A stretch of 15,908 bases of DNA, taken from positions 1 to 15,908 of the forward strand of contig JODI01000130.1 of NCBI GenBank assembly GCA_000720805.1. Direction: 5' to 3'. The notes below the pieces were generated by a model. The model had not been told where the DNA came from. It made no database searches and worked only from the letters and a program-made list of their open reading frames with translations. The DNA comes from Streptomyces violaceoruber. GTDB lineage: Bacteria; Actinomycetota; Actinomycetes; Streptomycetales; Streptomycetaceae. The translations under genes were made by a program, and so were the position numbers. Position 1 is the first letter of the stretch, and each line of letters begins with the position of its first letter. Shown here piece by piece: positions 7,885 to 15,229 of this stretch.

Positions 7885-8034
7885 CGCCTCAGACGAGGCA
7901 TGTCGTTTGACCCGTTGAACGAACACGCAACGGCGTTGACGGACAGCCGGCGCCCGCACCACCAGGTCTGCCCGCTGCGCAGCGGTGAACGGGGGCCGGT
8001 GGCCGGGCACCGCGGCCGATGGCCTCCCTCTTGG

Positions 8035-9300
8035 TTACACGCCGAACTGGCTCATCAGGTCCGTGCACAGTTCGTCAGCGCTGCCGCGTCCTTCGTCATC
8101 CGCTGCCGCTGGTGAGAGCACGGTGTGGGCCGGTTGGATGCGGTGGGACCGGCGGGCGTACGGCGGCTCCGTCTCCGCCCCGTCTCCCCAGGTCGAGGTG
8201 AGTGGCGTCATGGCCCTGGGATTGTCCGGGGAGATGATCAGCGCAGTCAGTTGCAGAGTGCTGTCTAGGCGCAACTTTCGCTGGTGCTCCTGTGCGGTGG
8301 CGATGAAGTCGTAGCAGCATGCCGTCACCAAGCGCTCGGATACGCGGAGGACGTCGTCTTGTCCTGGGAGCTCCGCGCCCGCCTCGCGGATGAAGGACAG
8401 GTTGGCGGCCATCACCACGGTGCCGTCGTAGTGCAGCTCGGTGATGATCTCCCGGTTCATGGGTGACTGGAGGTTGTTGCACACCCAGCGGCGCAGACCG
8501 GGGCGCGGGTTGAGCCGGATGTCCGGTCCCATCCCGACCAAAGGGCCTGGCACCAGCTCTCTCGCGTGCAGAACGCGGGCTCGCGTCTTGGCGGCCTCCA
8601 GGACATCCCGTGCCTCATCCCGGCTCATCGTGTAGGCACCGCGCGGCAGGGGCCGCTGAGGCCGGGAAACCGCGATGAACCATGCCGAGGGCGCGTAGGC
8701 GTGCGCGGCGATGGTCTGGGTGGTGAAGTCGATGTGGCGCTGGATTTCTTCCTCTGCCCGGCCGACGCGGGCGAAGCGGTCGCGGTAGGCCCGCTCGATC
8801 TGGTGCTCTGCCATCCAGGCGGTGTGGTCGTTGTCCCGGTAGGGGACGACCGCTGCCTGCTGTTCCTTGTCGCGCGCTGCGCCGCCGTACACGAATTGCG
8901 GTGCCAACTCACTGGCCGGCACATCGACGACCAGGACCGTCTTCGTCCCGTCGGTCAGCTCGAATATGTCCAAGTCCGGCAGGTAGGGCTGGACATGGTT
9001 GCGGATCCACTGGGCGTACTGCTGCCGATTGACCTCGTCGGGGGCGATGCCCGTCAGGACGGTCGTCTTGTCCTGGACCCCGAAGATGATCAGCCCGCCG
9101 CGGGTGTTGGCCATGGCGGCGACGTCCTTGGCGAACTCGTTCCACCGGCCGTCCCGGGGCGGCTGGGGAAGCATCTCCTTCCAGTCCAGGTCGTCGGACT
9201 CCTCCAGGTTGTCGGCCGTGGCCTGGCGGACCATGTCGAAGGTGAGAGGACCGGGCGGGCATCCGAGGTGTTCGTGCAGTCTTGTCCATGTGCGTGCCAT
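8035..9300 (-). CDS. Schlafen/AlbA_2 domain protein
   Basis: The 421-residue protein carries an N-terminal AlbA_2 (Schlafen-like, PF04326-type) domain. ESDDLDWKE (34-42) is the acidic-strand motif, and AKDVAAMANTRGGLIIFGVQD (57-77, described in two overlapping parts) gives the helix plus N-x-x-GG-x5-GV-x-D core. The domain occurs in nucleic-acid-binding regulators and in Schlafen-like RNases with anti-phage roles; which applies here is not visible. The C-terminal 280 residues (motifs YAPSAWFIAVSRPQRPLP, RLNPRPGLRRWVCNN) are a long unassigned region. The ATG at 9300 was chosen because the AlbA_2 homology begins shortly after it and a promoter sits exactly upstream, predicting a leaderless mRNA. 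It converges on the ABC-3C operon across a 150-base gap. Defence use is inferred from context. Confidence 0.8.
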   Translation of the reverse strand: MARTWTRLHEHLGCPPGPLTFDMVRQATADNLEESDDLDWKEMLPQPPRDGRWNEFAKDVAAMANTRGGLIIFGVQDKTTVLTGIAPDEVNRQQYAQWIRNHVQPYLPDLDIFELTDGTKTVLVVDVPASELAPQFVYGGAARDKEQQAAVVPYRDNDHTAWMAEHQIERAYRDRFARVGRAEEEIQRHIDFTTQTIAAHAYAPSAWFIAVSRPQRPLPRGAYTMSRDEARDVLEAAKTRARVLHARELVPGPLVGMGPDIRLNPRPGLRRWVCNNLQSPMNREIITELHYDGTVVMAANLSFIREAGAELPGQDDVLRVSERLVTACCYDFIATAQEHQRKLRLDSTLQLTALIISPDNPRAMTPLTSTWGDGAETEPPYARRSHRIQPAHTVLSPAAADDEGRGSADELCTDLMSQFGV

Positions 9301-9307
9301 GCGCGGC

Positions 9308-9336
9308 AGCGTAGAGGGCGTATCGGCCTCTGTCAG
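9308..9336 (-). promoter_or_regulatory. Leaderless promoter of the AlbA_2 gene
   Basis: On the minus strand CTGACA (9336-9331) is followed after exactly 17 bases by TACGCT (9313-9308), a good vegetative sigma-70/HrdB-type pair. The ATG (9300) begins 8 bases after the -10, where transcription should start. There is no Shine-Dalgarno sequence, as expected for a leaderless message. Confidence 0.65.
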
Positions 9337-9511
9337 AGACGCTTTCCCTCTGCGCTGGTGGGCGGTGACTAACGCTCCAGGAAACTGATGGCTCATCCTG
9401 AACAGGAGAGCCCCCGTACTCATTCGGAACACATCGGGCGCCGCTGCACTCTGGCGGCCTCCCGGACTCGGCAAGGGGCGAGAACCGTCCGCCGACGTCC
9501 CGGAGGCCGCT

Positions 9512-10198
9512 GTGCTGTTCCATCTGCTTCACTACCTGACCGACCTGGCGGCTGCGCCCGACAGCGATGCCCTGACGCTTCTGCGCAACCTGACCAGCAC
9601 CGCCTACGGAACGGCTAGCCTGGTTCGGCTGCTGCGGCGTCCCGGCCAGCGCCGGGACCGCCGGGTGGTAGAACCGGGCATGACCTTCATAACGCCGGGT
9701 GTGGCCGCTGCCGGTATCAAGGCCACGGGCAGCGTGGCCAGCGCTCTGATCGGACGGTACCGGCCCACAGGTGTGCCTCGGCTAGGCAGCAACGAGGACC
9801 GCGCGGAGGCATACCGGCGGCTGCTGGGCTCCTCCGCCCGCTCGTTCGGCTACGCCTACCAGTTCGCCCACCTCCGGCGTGAGGCCGGGCGGGCGGCGAA
9901 CAAGGTGTTGCTGGGCCAGTTGCCCCAGGCGTGGGAGCTCAGCAGCGAACTCATCGGCGCGCTGCAGGGCGTTCGGCTGTGCGGCAGCGTGCACGTCATC
10001 GCCGCCGCAGAGACCCTTGTTGCAGCGACCGGCGACCTGAACTTGAACGAGAAGAGCGCCGACCGCTTCCAGCAGCAGGCGGATGCTGTGGTGGCCGCCC
10101 GGGATGCGTTCCTGGACGTCTGCCGGGAAGACCTTGCCTACACCGCCCGCTGGTGGCAGGTGTGTCGGCGGATTAAGGAGCGACGCTTTCCTGCGTGA
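9512..10198 (+). CDS. Unrecognised helical protein, 228 residues
   Basis: GTG 9512 is preceded by CGGAGG (9501-9506) at 5-base spacing, a convincing start. The protein is almost wholly helical by composition. A glycine/alanine segment, TPGVAAAGIKATGSVASALIG (about 60-80, here in part), might contact a membrane but is not strongly hydrophobic. The second half is rich in A, R and Q (SADRFQQQADAVVAARDAF) and ends in basic RWWQVCRRIKERRFPA. No signal peptide or known motif was seen. A 9-bp inverted repeat overlaps its stop. It is the first of three co-directional orphan genes and may share a role with them; function unknown. Confidence 0.65.
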   Translation: MLFHLLHYLTDLAAAPDSDALTLLRNLTSTAYGTASLVRLLRRPGQRRDRRVVEPGMTFITPGVAAAGIKATGSVASALIGRYRPTGVPRLGSNEDRAEAYRRLLGSSARSFGYAYQFAHLRREAGRAANKVLLGQLPQAWELSSELIGALQGVRLCGSVHVIAAAETLVAATGDLNLNEKSADRFQQQADAVVAARDAFLDVCREDLAYTARWWQVCRRIKERRFPA

Positions 10199-10261
10199 GC
10201 AGGCCGAGCGCTGAGGTGCCGGCAGTGCGGCGGTCGGTGTCGTGCCACCGCTGCCTGCTCA
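10196..10261 (+). terminator. Possible terminator or long-stem hairpin
   Basis: TGAGCAGGC (10196-10204) and GCCTGCTCA (10253-10261) are perfect 9-bp complements enclosing 48 GC-rich bases that can fold further. The left arm includes the stop codon of the preceding gene. The role is uncertain because the loop is long. Confidence 0.3.
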
Positions 10262-10379
10262 GGGAGCATCCTGTCCGGCCGGGCGCTCCGCTCGCGGCAC
10301 TGCGCCATCGAGGTGAACGGGGCGTGCCCTGCGGCTATGTCTCATGCGCTCGGCTGTCCGCCGGGATAGCGATACGGGC

Positions 10380-10823
10380 ATGGACCTCAATGACGTCATC
10401 GATCGCGCAGAGTTGCATGGGGAAGTGGCGCGCCGGTTCGGCAATCCGCCCGTCCCAGGGCGGCGCCGGCAAATGGATGCCCACCTGGCAGGCGCGTGGG
10501 CTCTGCTCGACACCGCGATGAAGACGTATGACCCGGCCAACGCCCAAGGCCTGGTCCGGGCGGCGGCAGAGGCTCACCGGCAGTACACCGCACCAGGCGC
10601 CCTGATGACCGCTGGCTTCCTGCACTTCATCTTCCAGGAGCTCGCTCCCAACAAGGAGTTGGGTGTCAACCTGGGCCTTCCCTCGCGGGTGGAATGGGCC
10701 GCCCGTGTCGTGGAGTGCGTGCGGGCAGGACTGGGCGATAAGGACTTCTCACGGCTGATCGAGGGCATCAGCGACATCCTGACCGGCCTGGCCGACGAGG
10801 CCGAACCGGTCAGCGTGAGGTGA
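10380..10823 (+). CDS. Unrecognised protein, 147 residues
   Basis: The frame has normal coding third-position bias. The likely start is ATG 10380 (MDLNDVIDRAELHGEVARRF), since the 12 extra residues from ATG 10344 are basic and atypical. Neither ATG has a clear ribosome binding site. The protein appears helical, with segments LAGAWALLDTAMKTYDP and ALMTAGFLHFIFQELAPNKE, the latter only moderately hydrophobic. It lacks cysteines or histidines in metal-site patterns apart from one isolated cysteine. No family recognised. It follows the 9512 gene by 181 bases and precedes the 11022 gene by 198 bases, so separate promoters are possible. Confidence 0.6.
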   Translation: MDLNDVIDRAELHGEVARRFGNPPVPGRRRQMDAHLAGAWALLDTAMKTYDPANAQGLVRAAAEAHRQYTAPGALMTAGFLHFIFQELAPNKELGVNLGLPSRVEWAARVVECVRAGLGDKDFSRLIEGISDILTGLADEAEPVSVR

Positions 10824-11021
10824 CTCCGGCGCTCTCCGCTCGCGTCGCTGCGTCCGGCACCGATGCCCGCCTGAGCCTGCACAGCGCTTCGACGGGCCCG
10901 GTCCACCACGGCCGGCTGCCGGATCCGATTGGACGCCATCCCGCTACTTGTACTTGTACCGCTCTGCGCCGCCCCGCGTATGGGCCTGGACGCCTGCCGC
11001 CTCCCGGGCCAGGCTGTCGAG

Positions 11022-11462
11022 ATGAACGACGCGAACGACTCCGGCTCGGACGACGGCAGGATCGACAACGTCTCCCTCTACATGGAGACGCTCAAGGCCC
11101 GCATGGACCCCGAGCAGTACGACGTCCTGGCCAAGGCCGTGCACGAGACAGCGCACCTGATAGCCGAGGGCCATCAGGCCGGCCCTGTCGGTGACGCCTC
11201 ACAGTTCGCCGATGATGTGCAGCGGGAGTACGCGACGGTCCTGGCGATTCTCCTGACCGGCCGCATGGACCACCGACTCGTGGAGATGCCCGGCCCCGAC
11301 GGCAGCCCCGGCTTCGCCATCGTGGAAGCCTCCGCCGCCGACGACCCGGCGAAACTGCAGGAGTTGCGCGAAAAGCACCGTCGCTTCGTCACCGAGCAGC
11401 AGGCCCTCTACAGCGAGCTGGACGGCATCGCCCGCGCCAGCGGCCTGAGCTCCGACGACTGA
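11022..11462 (+). CDS. Unrecognised acidic helical protein, 146 residues
   Basis: ATG 11022 gives an acidic N-terminus (MNDANDSGSDDGRIDNVSLY) typical of soluble cytoplasmic proteins. Upstream in-frame ATGs at 10929 and 10980 would add non-coding-looking sequence. The body is helical (ARMDPEQYDVLAKAVHETAH, LQELREKHRRFVTEQQALYS). The HETAH segment loosely recalls a zinc-peptidase HExxH helix, but the motif is not met: the residues are H-E-T-A-H with no supporting downstream ligand. Function unknown. A GC hairpin follows the stop. Confidence 0.6.
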   Translation: MNDANDSGSDDGRIDNVSLYMETLKARMDPEQYDVLAKAVHETAHLIAEGHQAGPVGDASQFADDVQREYATVLAILLTGRMDHRLVEMPGPDGSPGFAIVEASAADDPAKLQELREKHRRFVTEQQALYSELDGIARASGLSSDD

Positions 11463-11500
11463 CCATGCGCCGCGCGACTCACCCCCGCACCGCGCCCCGC

Positions 11501-11522
11501 CGCCCCCGGGCGGCCGGGGGCG
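11501..11522 (+). terminator. GC-rich terminator-like hairpin
   Basis: CGCCCCCG (11501-11508) and CGGGGGCG (11515-11522) pair perfectly around a 6-base loop, 38 bases after the stop of the 146-residue protein gene. No U-tract is present. Confidence 0.45.
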
Positions 11523-11805
11523 CTGGGACCGTCCTCCCCGCGCGCTGGCATCGCCCGCAGCCGGACTTCTCCCCGCCGATGTTCCCCGCCTGACGCCGCC
11601 GCGGCGCGGCGGCCCGGCCGACGCGCAACCGGCTGAGCGTGCCCCGATCCGCGGCCGCGGCCGCGCCGCCCATCCCGCCCGTCCCTTCCTCCTTCACTTC
11701 AGCCAAGGGACATGGGCAGAGCAGCCGCAACGGGGATGTCAGCGGCCCGACCACGCCGTACGCCCGTGGTGACCTGAGCGGACTCCAGGACGCGGTGAGG
11801 GCCTG

Positions 11806-11872
11806 CGCAACATCCAGCGCAACACCTACCGCAACACGTTGGCGCAACGCCTACCGCAACATCCAGTGCAAC
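11806..11872 (+). repeat. Iteron-like CGCAAC array, 12-bp spacing
   Basis: CGCAAC begins at 11806, 11818, 11830, 11843 and 11855, and TGCAAC at 11867, so the steps are 12, 12, 13, 12 and 12 bases. The filler also repeats: ATCCAG after the first and fifth copies, and CCTAC before the third and fifth. The 13-base step breaks any single reading frame. The array could be protein-binding iterons of a replication or partition site, or an eroded coding repeat; no replication gene is nearby. Confidence 0.6.
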
Positions 11873-12120
11873 AGGTTCCGGCCCGGCTCGCGGGGACCGA
11901 CTGGCCGATCGCAGACCGCAGCCGGATTTGGACCGGAGCCGTCCTGTCAAACAGCCCACGTACGCATCCGTAGTCCACGTGGGCTCAATGTCGAGCTCGC
12001 CGCAGGGCGGACCTGTCGGCCAGGAATGGGTTCCAGGCGCCATCGACTGGTGATGGCAGCCATGGTGAGGGAGTGTAAATCTAACGGCGGATCCGACGAT
12101 CAGGGGAGAGACGTCAAGGG

Positions 12121-12261
12121 ACTGACGCCGCCGTGGAGTTGGAGACCGCGGAGCCTGTCGAGAGTGCCCAGTCCGGGCAGCCTGCGTCCGTGTCCGACGA
12201 GCAGCTGGTCGCGATGCTGGTGGAGCGGGCCCGGGCGGAGGGACCTGCAGCTGCGGCGTAG
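12121..12261 (+). pseudogene. IS256/Mutator-family transposase, N-terminal remnant
   Basis: Codons from ACT 12121 read TDAAVELETAEPVESA and then PASVSDEQLVAMLVERARAEG, the well-known N-terminus of streptomycete IS256-type transposases. The expected ATG before the threonine codon is GGG here. After RARAEG the family continues with LQL; that triplet appears in the shifted frame (CTG CAG CTG at 12245-12253), and the original frame stops at TAG 12259-12261. The catalytic DDE part is absent. Sequence just upstream (AGTGTAAATC near 12072-12081) may be a relic of the element's end. It is inactive and marks an old insertion. Confidence 0.72.
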
Positions 12262-12401
12262 CAGGGTGATCTCTGCCGGGCGCTGGAGATGGCGTGTGCC
12301 AGTTCGGCGCGGGCGGCAACCTGATTCATGGCCTGGACGATGCGGATGGTGGCAAGGAGGACCGATCTCTCTACCGGCGCCTGCTCCTCGACGGGGCCGT
12401 G

Positions 12402-12443
12402 CGCAGGGCTGGAGCGGCATCCGCCTGCCGCTCCAGCCCTGCG
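12402..12443 (-). terminator. Perfect 18-bp terminator hairpin
   Basis: AGGGCTGGAGCGGCA (12405-12419) and TGCCGCTCCAGCCCT (12426-12440) pair perfectly around a 6-base loop, and three more G-C pairs extend the stem to 18 bp. It lies 10 bases beyond the stop of the minus-strand PLAT-like gene and is the likely terminator for it. Confidence 0.75.
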
Positions 12444-12453
12444 GCGCGCTGGT

Positions 12454-13188
12454 TCAGCCGATGACGATGAAGTTGAAGGGCCGGTCCGAGAGGTTGTAAT
12501 CGGAGGCGCAGGTTTTGACCGTCACCTGGTTCGCGTCGATGGAGGCGATGTGGGTGGTGTCCTGCATGAACAAGGACTTGTCTTTCTCCCAGATGGTGGC
12601 CGTCGCGCTCGGGGTCGAGGGGAAGGGGGTGGCGAACACGATCTGGTAGGTGCCGGTGCCGGTCTTGTTGAGCGTGAAGTTGCCGCTGGTGCCGTAAACG
12701 CCGCCGTTCTCGCCGATGCTGCCGCGTACGACGTGTCCGCCCAGGGTGCCGGATGCCGGGGACGGCGCAGGGGTGCCGGCCGTCCGCCGCAGATACCAGA
12801 CCGTGCCGCCTTCCTTGGCCAGCCAGATCTGCTGGTTGGCGGCGCCGCCTGCCAGGTTCGGGTTGGTGAAGACGTGGGTGCCGTTGACGGTGACGGTGAC
12901 CTCGTCCAGGCGCCATTCATCGGCACCGTCCAGCCGGATGTAGACGGGGAAGAGGTCGAGGTCGGCTTCGGTGAGCTGCGGGCTCGTGGGGTCGTTGAAA
13001 CTGGCGTTCGTGACGTTGCTGCCGGTACCGATGACGAACGTGTCGGTGGCGCCGGCCTGGAAGTCGACGCCCGCGGTGTCCAGCTTGAACTCCCGGCCGG
13101 CGATGCCGAGGTACACCGCGTTACTGGTTCCCCCCGCGAAGGTGTTGGCCGTGCTGACGGTCGCGACGAGCCCCGTGATGTCTGCCAT
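12454..13188 (-). CDS. PLAT-like plus C1q/tail-fibre-like domain protein
   Basis: The 244-residue protein starts at ATG 13188 (MADITGLVATVSTANTFAGG) behind an AAAGGGA ribosome binding site. Residues about 5-130 look like a PLAT/LH2 beta-sandwich: N-x-VYLGIAGREFKLD, a central AGATDTFVIGTGSNV, then LFPVYIRLDGADEWRLDEV and a strand with TVWYLRR. The C-terminal 90 residues (VVRGSIGENGGVYGTSGNFT, TYQIVFATPFPSTPSATATI) resemble C1q/H-type lectin or phage tail-fibre tip modules that trimerise and bind ligands. No signal peptide or membrane segment was seen, so an export route is not evident. The domain pairing suggests binding to lipid, carbohydrate or protein surfaces; no catalytic motif is visible. 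It could be a phage-like cargo gene. An 18-bp terminator follows. Confidence 0.7.
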   Translation of the reverse strand: MADITGLVATVSTANTFAGGTSNAVYLGIAGREFKLDTAGVDFQAGATDTFVIGTGSNVTNASFNDPTSPQLTEADLDLFPVYIRLDGADEWRLDEVTVTVNGTHVFTNPNLAGGAANQQIWLAKEGGTVWYLRRTAGTPAPSPASGTLGGHVVRGSIGENGGVYGTSGNFTLNKTGTGTYQIVFATPFPSTPSATATIWEKDKSLFMQDTTHIASIDANQVTVKTCASDYNLSDRPFNFIVIG

Positions 13189-13464
13189 GATCGCTTTCCC
13201 TTTCTCGCTGCCCTGATGTCCGGATAAGACGACGGCAGCGTGCCGTTGCCTCACCGGAAACCCCGACCCAGCGGCCGGACCGGGGCGGCGCCGCTTCGCG
13301 TACGCGCCCACTGAAGAGATGCGCCAACTGAAAGAAGACAAAGCGCAGTTGACTGCCAGTACGTCATCACGTATGAACTTCGCCCATTCGCAAGCACAAG
13401 TGGTGATCACCTGCTAGCTCCCCCGACGAAGTGAGACCCCCACTGAAGATCACAACTACGTGTT

Positions 13465-14238
13465 TTGCCGCAGCCCGCAGTCCCCCTACTCCACCGCGCC
13501 GGACGCTCCAGCAGCCGTGCCTCCCAGGGTGCCCCCACCGCGGTTGCCCTCTTCGACCCCGACGAGTACGCCGACTTCTGCGCCGACACCGGCCTCGACC
13601 CCGACAGCCCGTCGAGCCGCGCCCGATTCACCGCCCAACTCGCCGCCACGGGCCCGGCCATCCCGTACGACGGCCAGCCCCTGGCCGACCTGATACCGGC
13701 CCTGGTCGACGAAGCCGTCCGTCAGGCCACCTGGGCGTACGCCTCCACGCTCCTGGCCCGGCTCGGGTCCTGCGCCTCCTGCGGCGAGGACATCGGCCGG
13801 ACAGCCTTCGCGCGGGCATCGGGCCTGCTGGCCCGCATCCTCGACGCGGCCCGGCCGGGCAAGCGGCACCTCGTCTGCAAGGTCTCGACAGCGCCCGAAA
13901 CCCTGGTCGCCGTCCTGCACGCGGATACGGACCCGGAAGGCGCGTGCCAGCTCGACGAGGCCGAGGCCCTCGAATTCACCACCGTCCTGGCCCTCGGCCT
14001 GGCGAGCCGGAGTCCCGGCGGGCTGGTCATGCGGAGTTCCGCCCCGAGCTCCCCGGATCGGGTCTACGGCTGGCGGCTGCGCACGGGCGAGTTCGAACCC
14101 CTCACCGCAGGCGAGGTCTTCGACGCGTACTGCACGGACGCTGACACCGGTGATCTCGTTTCCCCGGAATCGGACGTCGACTACTGCGTTCCGCCGGACC
14201 TCGGACCGGACGTCACGCCGTCGGCCCACCGACACTGA
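13465..14238 (+). CDS. Unrecognised protein, start uncertain
   Basis: The frame is strongly coding from about codon 25 (AVALFDPDEYADFCADTGLD) to the TGA at 14236-14238. The only in-frame start after the upstream stop at 13444 is TTG 13465, giving 257 residues whose first 24 look random. The natural start may therefore have been lost or shifted near 13535-13545. The protein has one CxxC pair (GSCASCGED, C103/C106) and an acidic C-terminus (DVDYCVPPDLGPDVTPSAH). The middle is mixed alpha/beta (LVAVLHADTDPEG). It heads a run of small co-directional genes typical of actinobacterial plasmids or ICEs. No function recognised. Confidence 0.65.
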   Translation: MPQPAVPLLHRAGRSSSRASQGAPTAVALFDPDEYADFCADTGLDPDSPSSRARFTAQLAATGPAIPYDGQPLADLIPALVDEAVRQATWAYASTLLARLGSCASCGEDIGRTAFARASGLLARILDAARPGKRHLVCKVSTAPETLVAVLHADTDPEGACQLDEAEALEFTTVLALGLASRSPGGLVMRSSAPSSPDRVYGWRLRTGEFEPLTAGEVFDAYCTDADTGDLVSPESDVDYCVPPDLGPDVTPSAHRH

Positions 14239-14274
14239 AAGCCCCGGCCGGCACCGTAAAGGCAGGTCGGGCGA

Positions 14275-14317
14275 GGGTTCACACCAACCCAACTCACACT
14301 ATTATAGATAGTGAGCC
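14275..14317 (+). promoter_or_regulatory. Promoter block, copy 1
   Basis: TTCACA (14278-14283), then 16 bases, then TATTAT (14300-14305): each hexamer is one base from consensus. GTGAGCC follows 11 bases after the start of the -10, and CACTAT-TATAG-ATAGTG makes a small dyad over the -10. The whole 43-base block matches the one at 15144-15186 at 33 positions with identical spacing. Confidence 0.7.
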
Positions 14318-14363
14318 CGGGCCGTCGCCGCGCCGACACCCCGCCCTCCGGGGCGACGGCCCG
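14318..14363 (+). promoter_or_regulatory. Leader hairpin, copy 1
   Basis: CGGGCCGTCGCC (14318-14329) pairs with GGCGACGGCCCG (14352-14363), a perfect 12-bp stem with a 22-base loop in the 5' leader of the zinc-ribbon gene. The downstream CCCCTTCCCCC and AGTCCTCAGGAG parts also match the second leader. Attenuation, RNA stability or protein binding are all possible roles. Confidence 0.6.
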
Positions 14364-14398
14364 CCCCTTCCCCCGAATCCAGTCCTCAGGAGCCTGCC

Positions 14399-15094
14399 GT
14401 GCAACGGAACCCGATGCCGGTCATCGACTGGTACAGCCACAAGGCCTACCAGTGCCCGCAGTGCCACCACGACACGGTCGAGAGCCCCTCCCGCTGGGAG
14501 GTGTACACCTGCTGCAACTGCGCCACCCGATTCGCCCGCTTCCCCCGCCTGCAACGCTTCCTGCGCCACGTCGGCGTCACCTGCGAGTTCTGCACGGAGC
14601 GCCACCCCGTACTCGTCGACGGCGAGCCCTTCGGGTTCCTGCGCCGCCGCCATAACGGCGTCGGGATGTACACGGAGCACCAGTTCGAGGCGTGGCTGTA
14701 CGACACGGACGAGTTCGCCGACCACCGCGATCCTGTGAACTACCGCAGCACCCGCGCCAGCCGCGCGGAGGCCATGGCCGACCTCGCCCACTGGCGCAGC
14801 ATGTTCGGCCCCATCGAGGATGACCTCAGCCCCGTCTTTGCCGTCGCCGACGAGCAGTTCGACAAGTACGGACCGGAGGTAACCGGGGAGCAGCGCGACG
14901 CGTTGCTCGACGGCACGCTGGACGTCTACGGCGTCGGCGCCCTGCGCGCCTTTACCCCGCCGCACCCTCGGCGCGGGCAGTTCTACGCCGACACCGTCAC
15001 CTTTACCTGGGGCCTGATCGCCCCGTCGGGCCTGGAGGGCATCTACACCAGCGCGGCACCGAAGTCCCTGGCCGCGCACGCCCCGCAGCTCTGA
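14399..15094 (+). CDS. Zinc-ribbon-like orphan protein
   Basis: GTG 14399 follows AGGAG (14388-14392) at 6-base spacing. The 231-residue protein opens with cysteine pairs of a zinc-ribbon type: C19-P-Q-C22 and C37-C-N-C40, then C61-E-F-C64. One structural zinc by the first two pairs is likely and a second is possible. The rest (GMYTEHQFEAWLYDTDEFAD, PVFAVADEQFDKYGPEV, YADTVTFTWGLIAPSG) is unassigned. It has its own promoter and structured leader, copied upstream of the next gene. The function is unknown; nucleic-acid or protein binding is a guess from the ribbon only. Confidence 0.75.
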   Translation: MQRNPMPVIDWYSHKAYQCPQCHHDTVESPSRWEVYTCCNCATRFARFPRLQRFLRHVGVTCEFCTERHPVLVDGEPFGFLRRRHNGVGMYTEHQFEAWLYDTDEFADHRDPVNYRSTRASRAEAMADLAHWRSMFGPIEDDLSPVFAVADEQFDKYGPEVTGEQRDALLDGTLDVYGVGALRAFTPPHPRRGQFYADTVTFTWGLIAPSGLEGIYTSAAPKSLAAHAPQL

Positions 15095-15143
15095 CGTACC
15101 GCGCGCAGGGTCGTCCGCTTCACTGTTTGTGCAGGTCAGGGAT

Positions 15144-15186
15144 GGGTTCACACACATGCGCCTTACACTATTATTAGTAGTGAGCC
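15144..15186 (+). promoter_or_regulatory. Promoter block, copy 2
   Basis: TTCACA (15147-15152), 16 bases, TATTAT (15169-15174), then GTGAGCC (15180-15186), with the same spacing as at 14275-14317. GGGTTCACAC and ACACTATTAT are identical in both copies, while the N10 between them has diverged. CACTA and TAGTG form a dyad around the -10. Confidence 0.7.
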
Positions 15187-15192
15187 GAGGGC

Positions 15193-15229
15193 GCCGTCAC
15201 CTCCCCCGCTTCTTTCACCAGGTGACGGC
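15193..15229 (+). promoter_or_regulatory. Leader hairpin, copy 2
   Basis: GCCGTCACCT (15193-15202) pairs with AGGTGACGGC (15220-15229), a 10-bp stem with a 17-base loop. Compared with copy 1, the CGCC/GGCG segment is CACC/GGTG, so a G-C pair has become A-T on both sides. The loop sequences are unrelated, as expected if structure is what is kept. Confidence 0.6.

Larger units (their letters stand above)
11463..12120. other. Gene-poor stretch
   Basis: I see no convincing gene here. Open frames exist on both strands but lack ribosome binding sites and protein-like composition. The stretch holds the hairpin at 11501-11522, the CGCAAC array at 11806-11872, and a CCCACGT/ACGTGGG inverted repeat around 11957-11985 containing the palindrome CCACGTGG. 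The sequence just before 12121 (GGGGAGAGACGTCAAGGG) looks like the former ribosome binding region of a transposase gene. Probably a graveyard between mobile fragments. Confidence 0.5.

Noticed and set aside
10195..10521. Small CxxC-containing plus-strand frame after the 9512 gene
   Set aside because: Its GTG overlaps the previous stop, but it runs out of frame into the 147-residue gene and loses coding bias after about 26 codons.
11022..11462. Zinc metallopeptidase because of HETAH
   Set aside because: The HExxH spacing is formally matched but there is no downstream third ligand or peptidase context, so I left it as unknown.
11806..11872. CRISPR array
   Set aside because: The repeated unit is 6 bases with 6-7-base gaps, far too short for CRISPR repeats and spacers.
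11639..12499. 286-codon plus-strand frame in the gene-poor stretch
   Set aside because: Crosses the CGCAAC array and the transposase remnant in a different frame; composition is not protein-like.
12328..13227. 299-codon plus-strand frame
   Set aside because: Antisense to the PLAT-like gene, whose domain patterns, ribosome binding site and terminator are convincing.
13486..15157. Long minus-strand frames opposite the last gene block
   Set aside because: They mirror the coding plus strand and run through the duplicated promoters; no ribosome binding sites or protein motifs.
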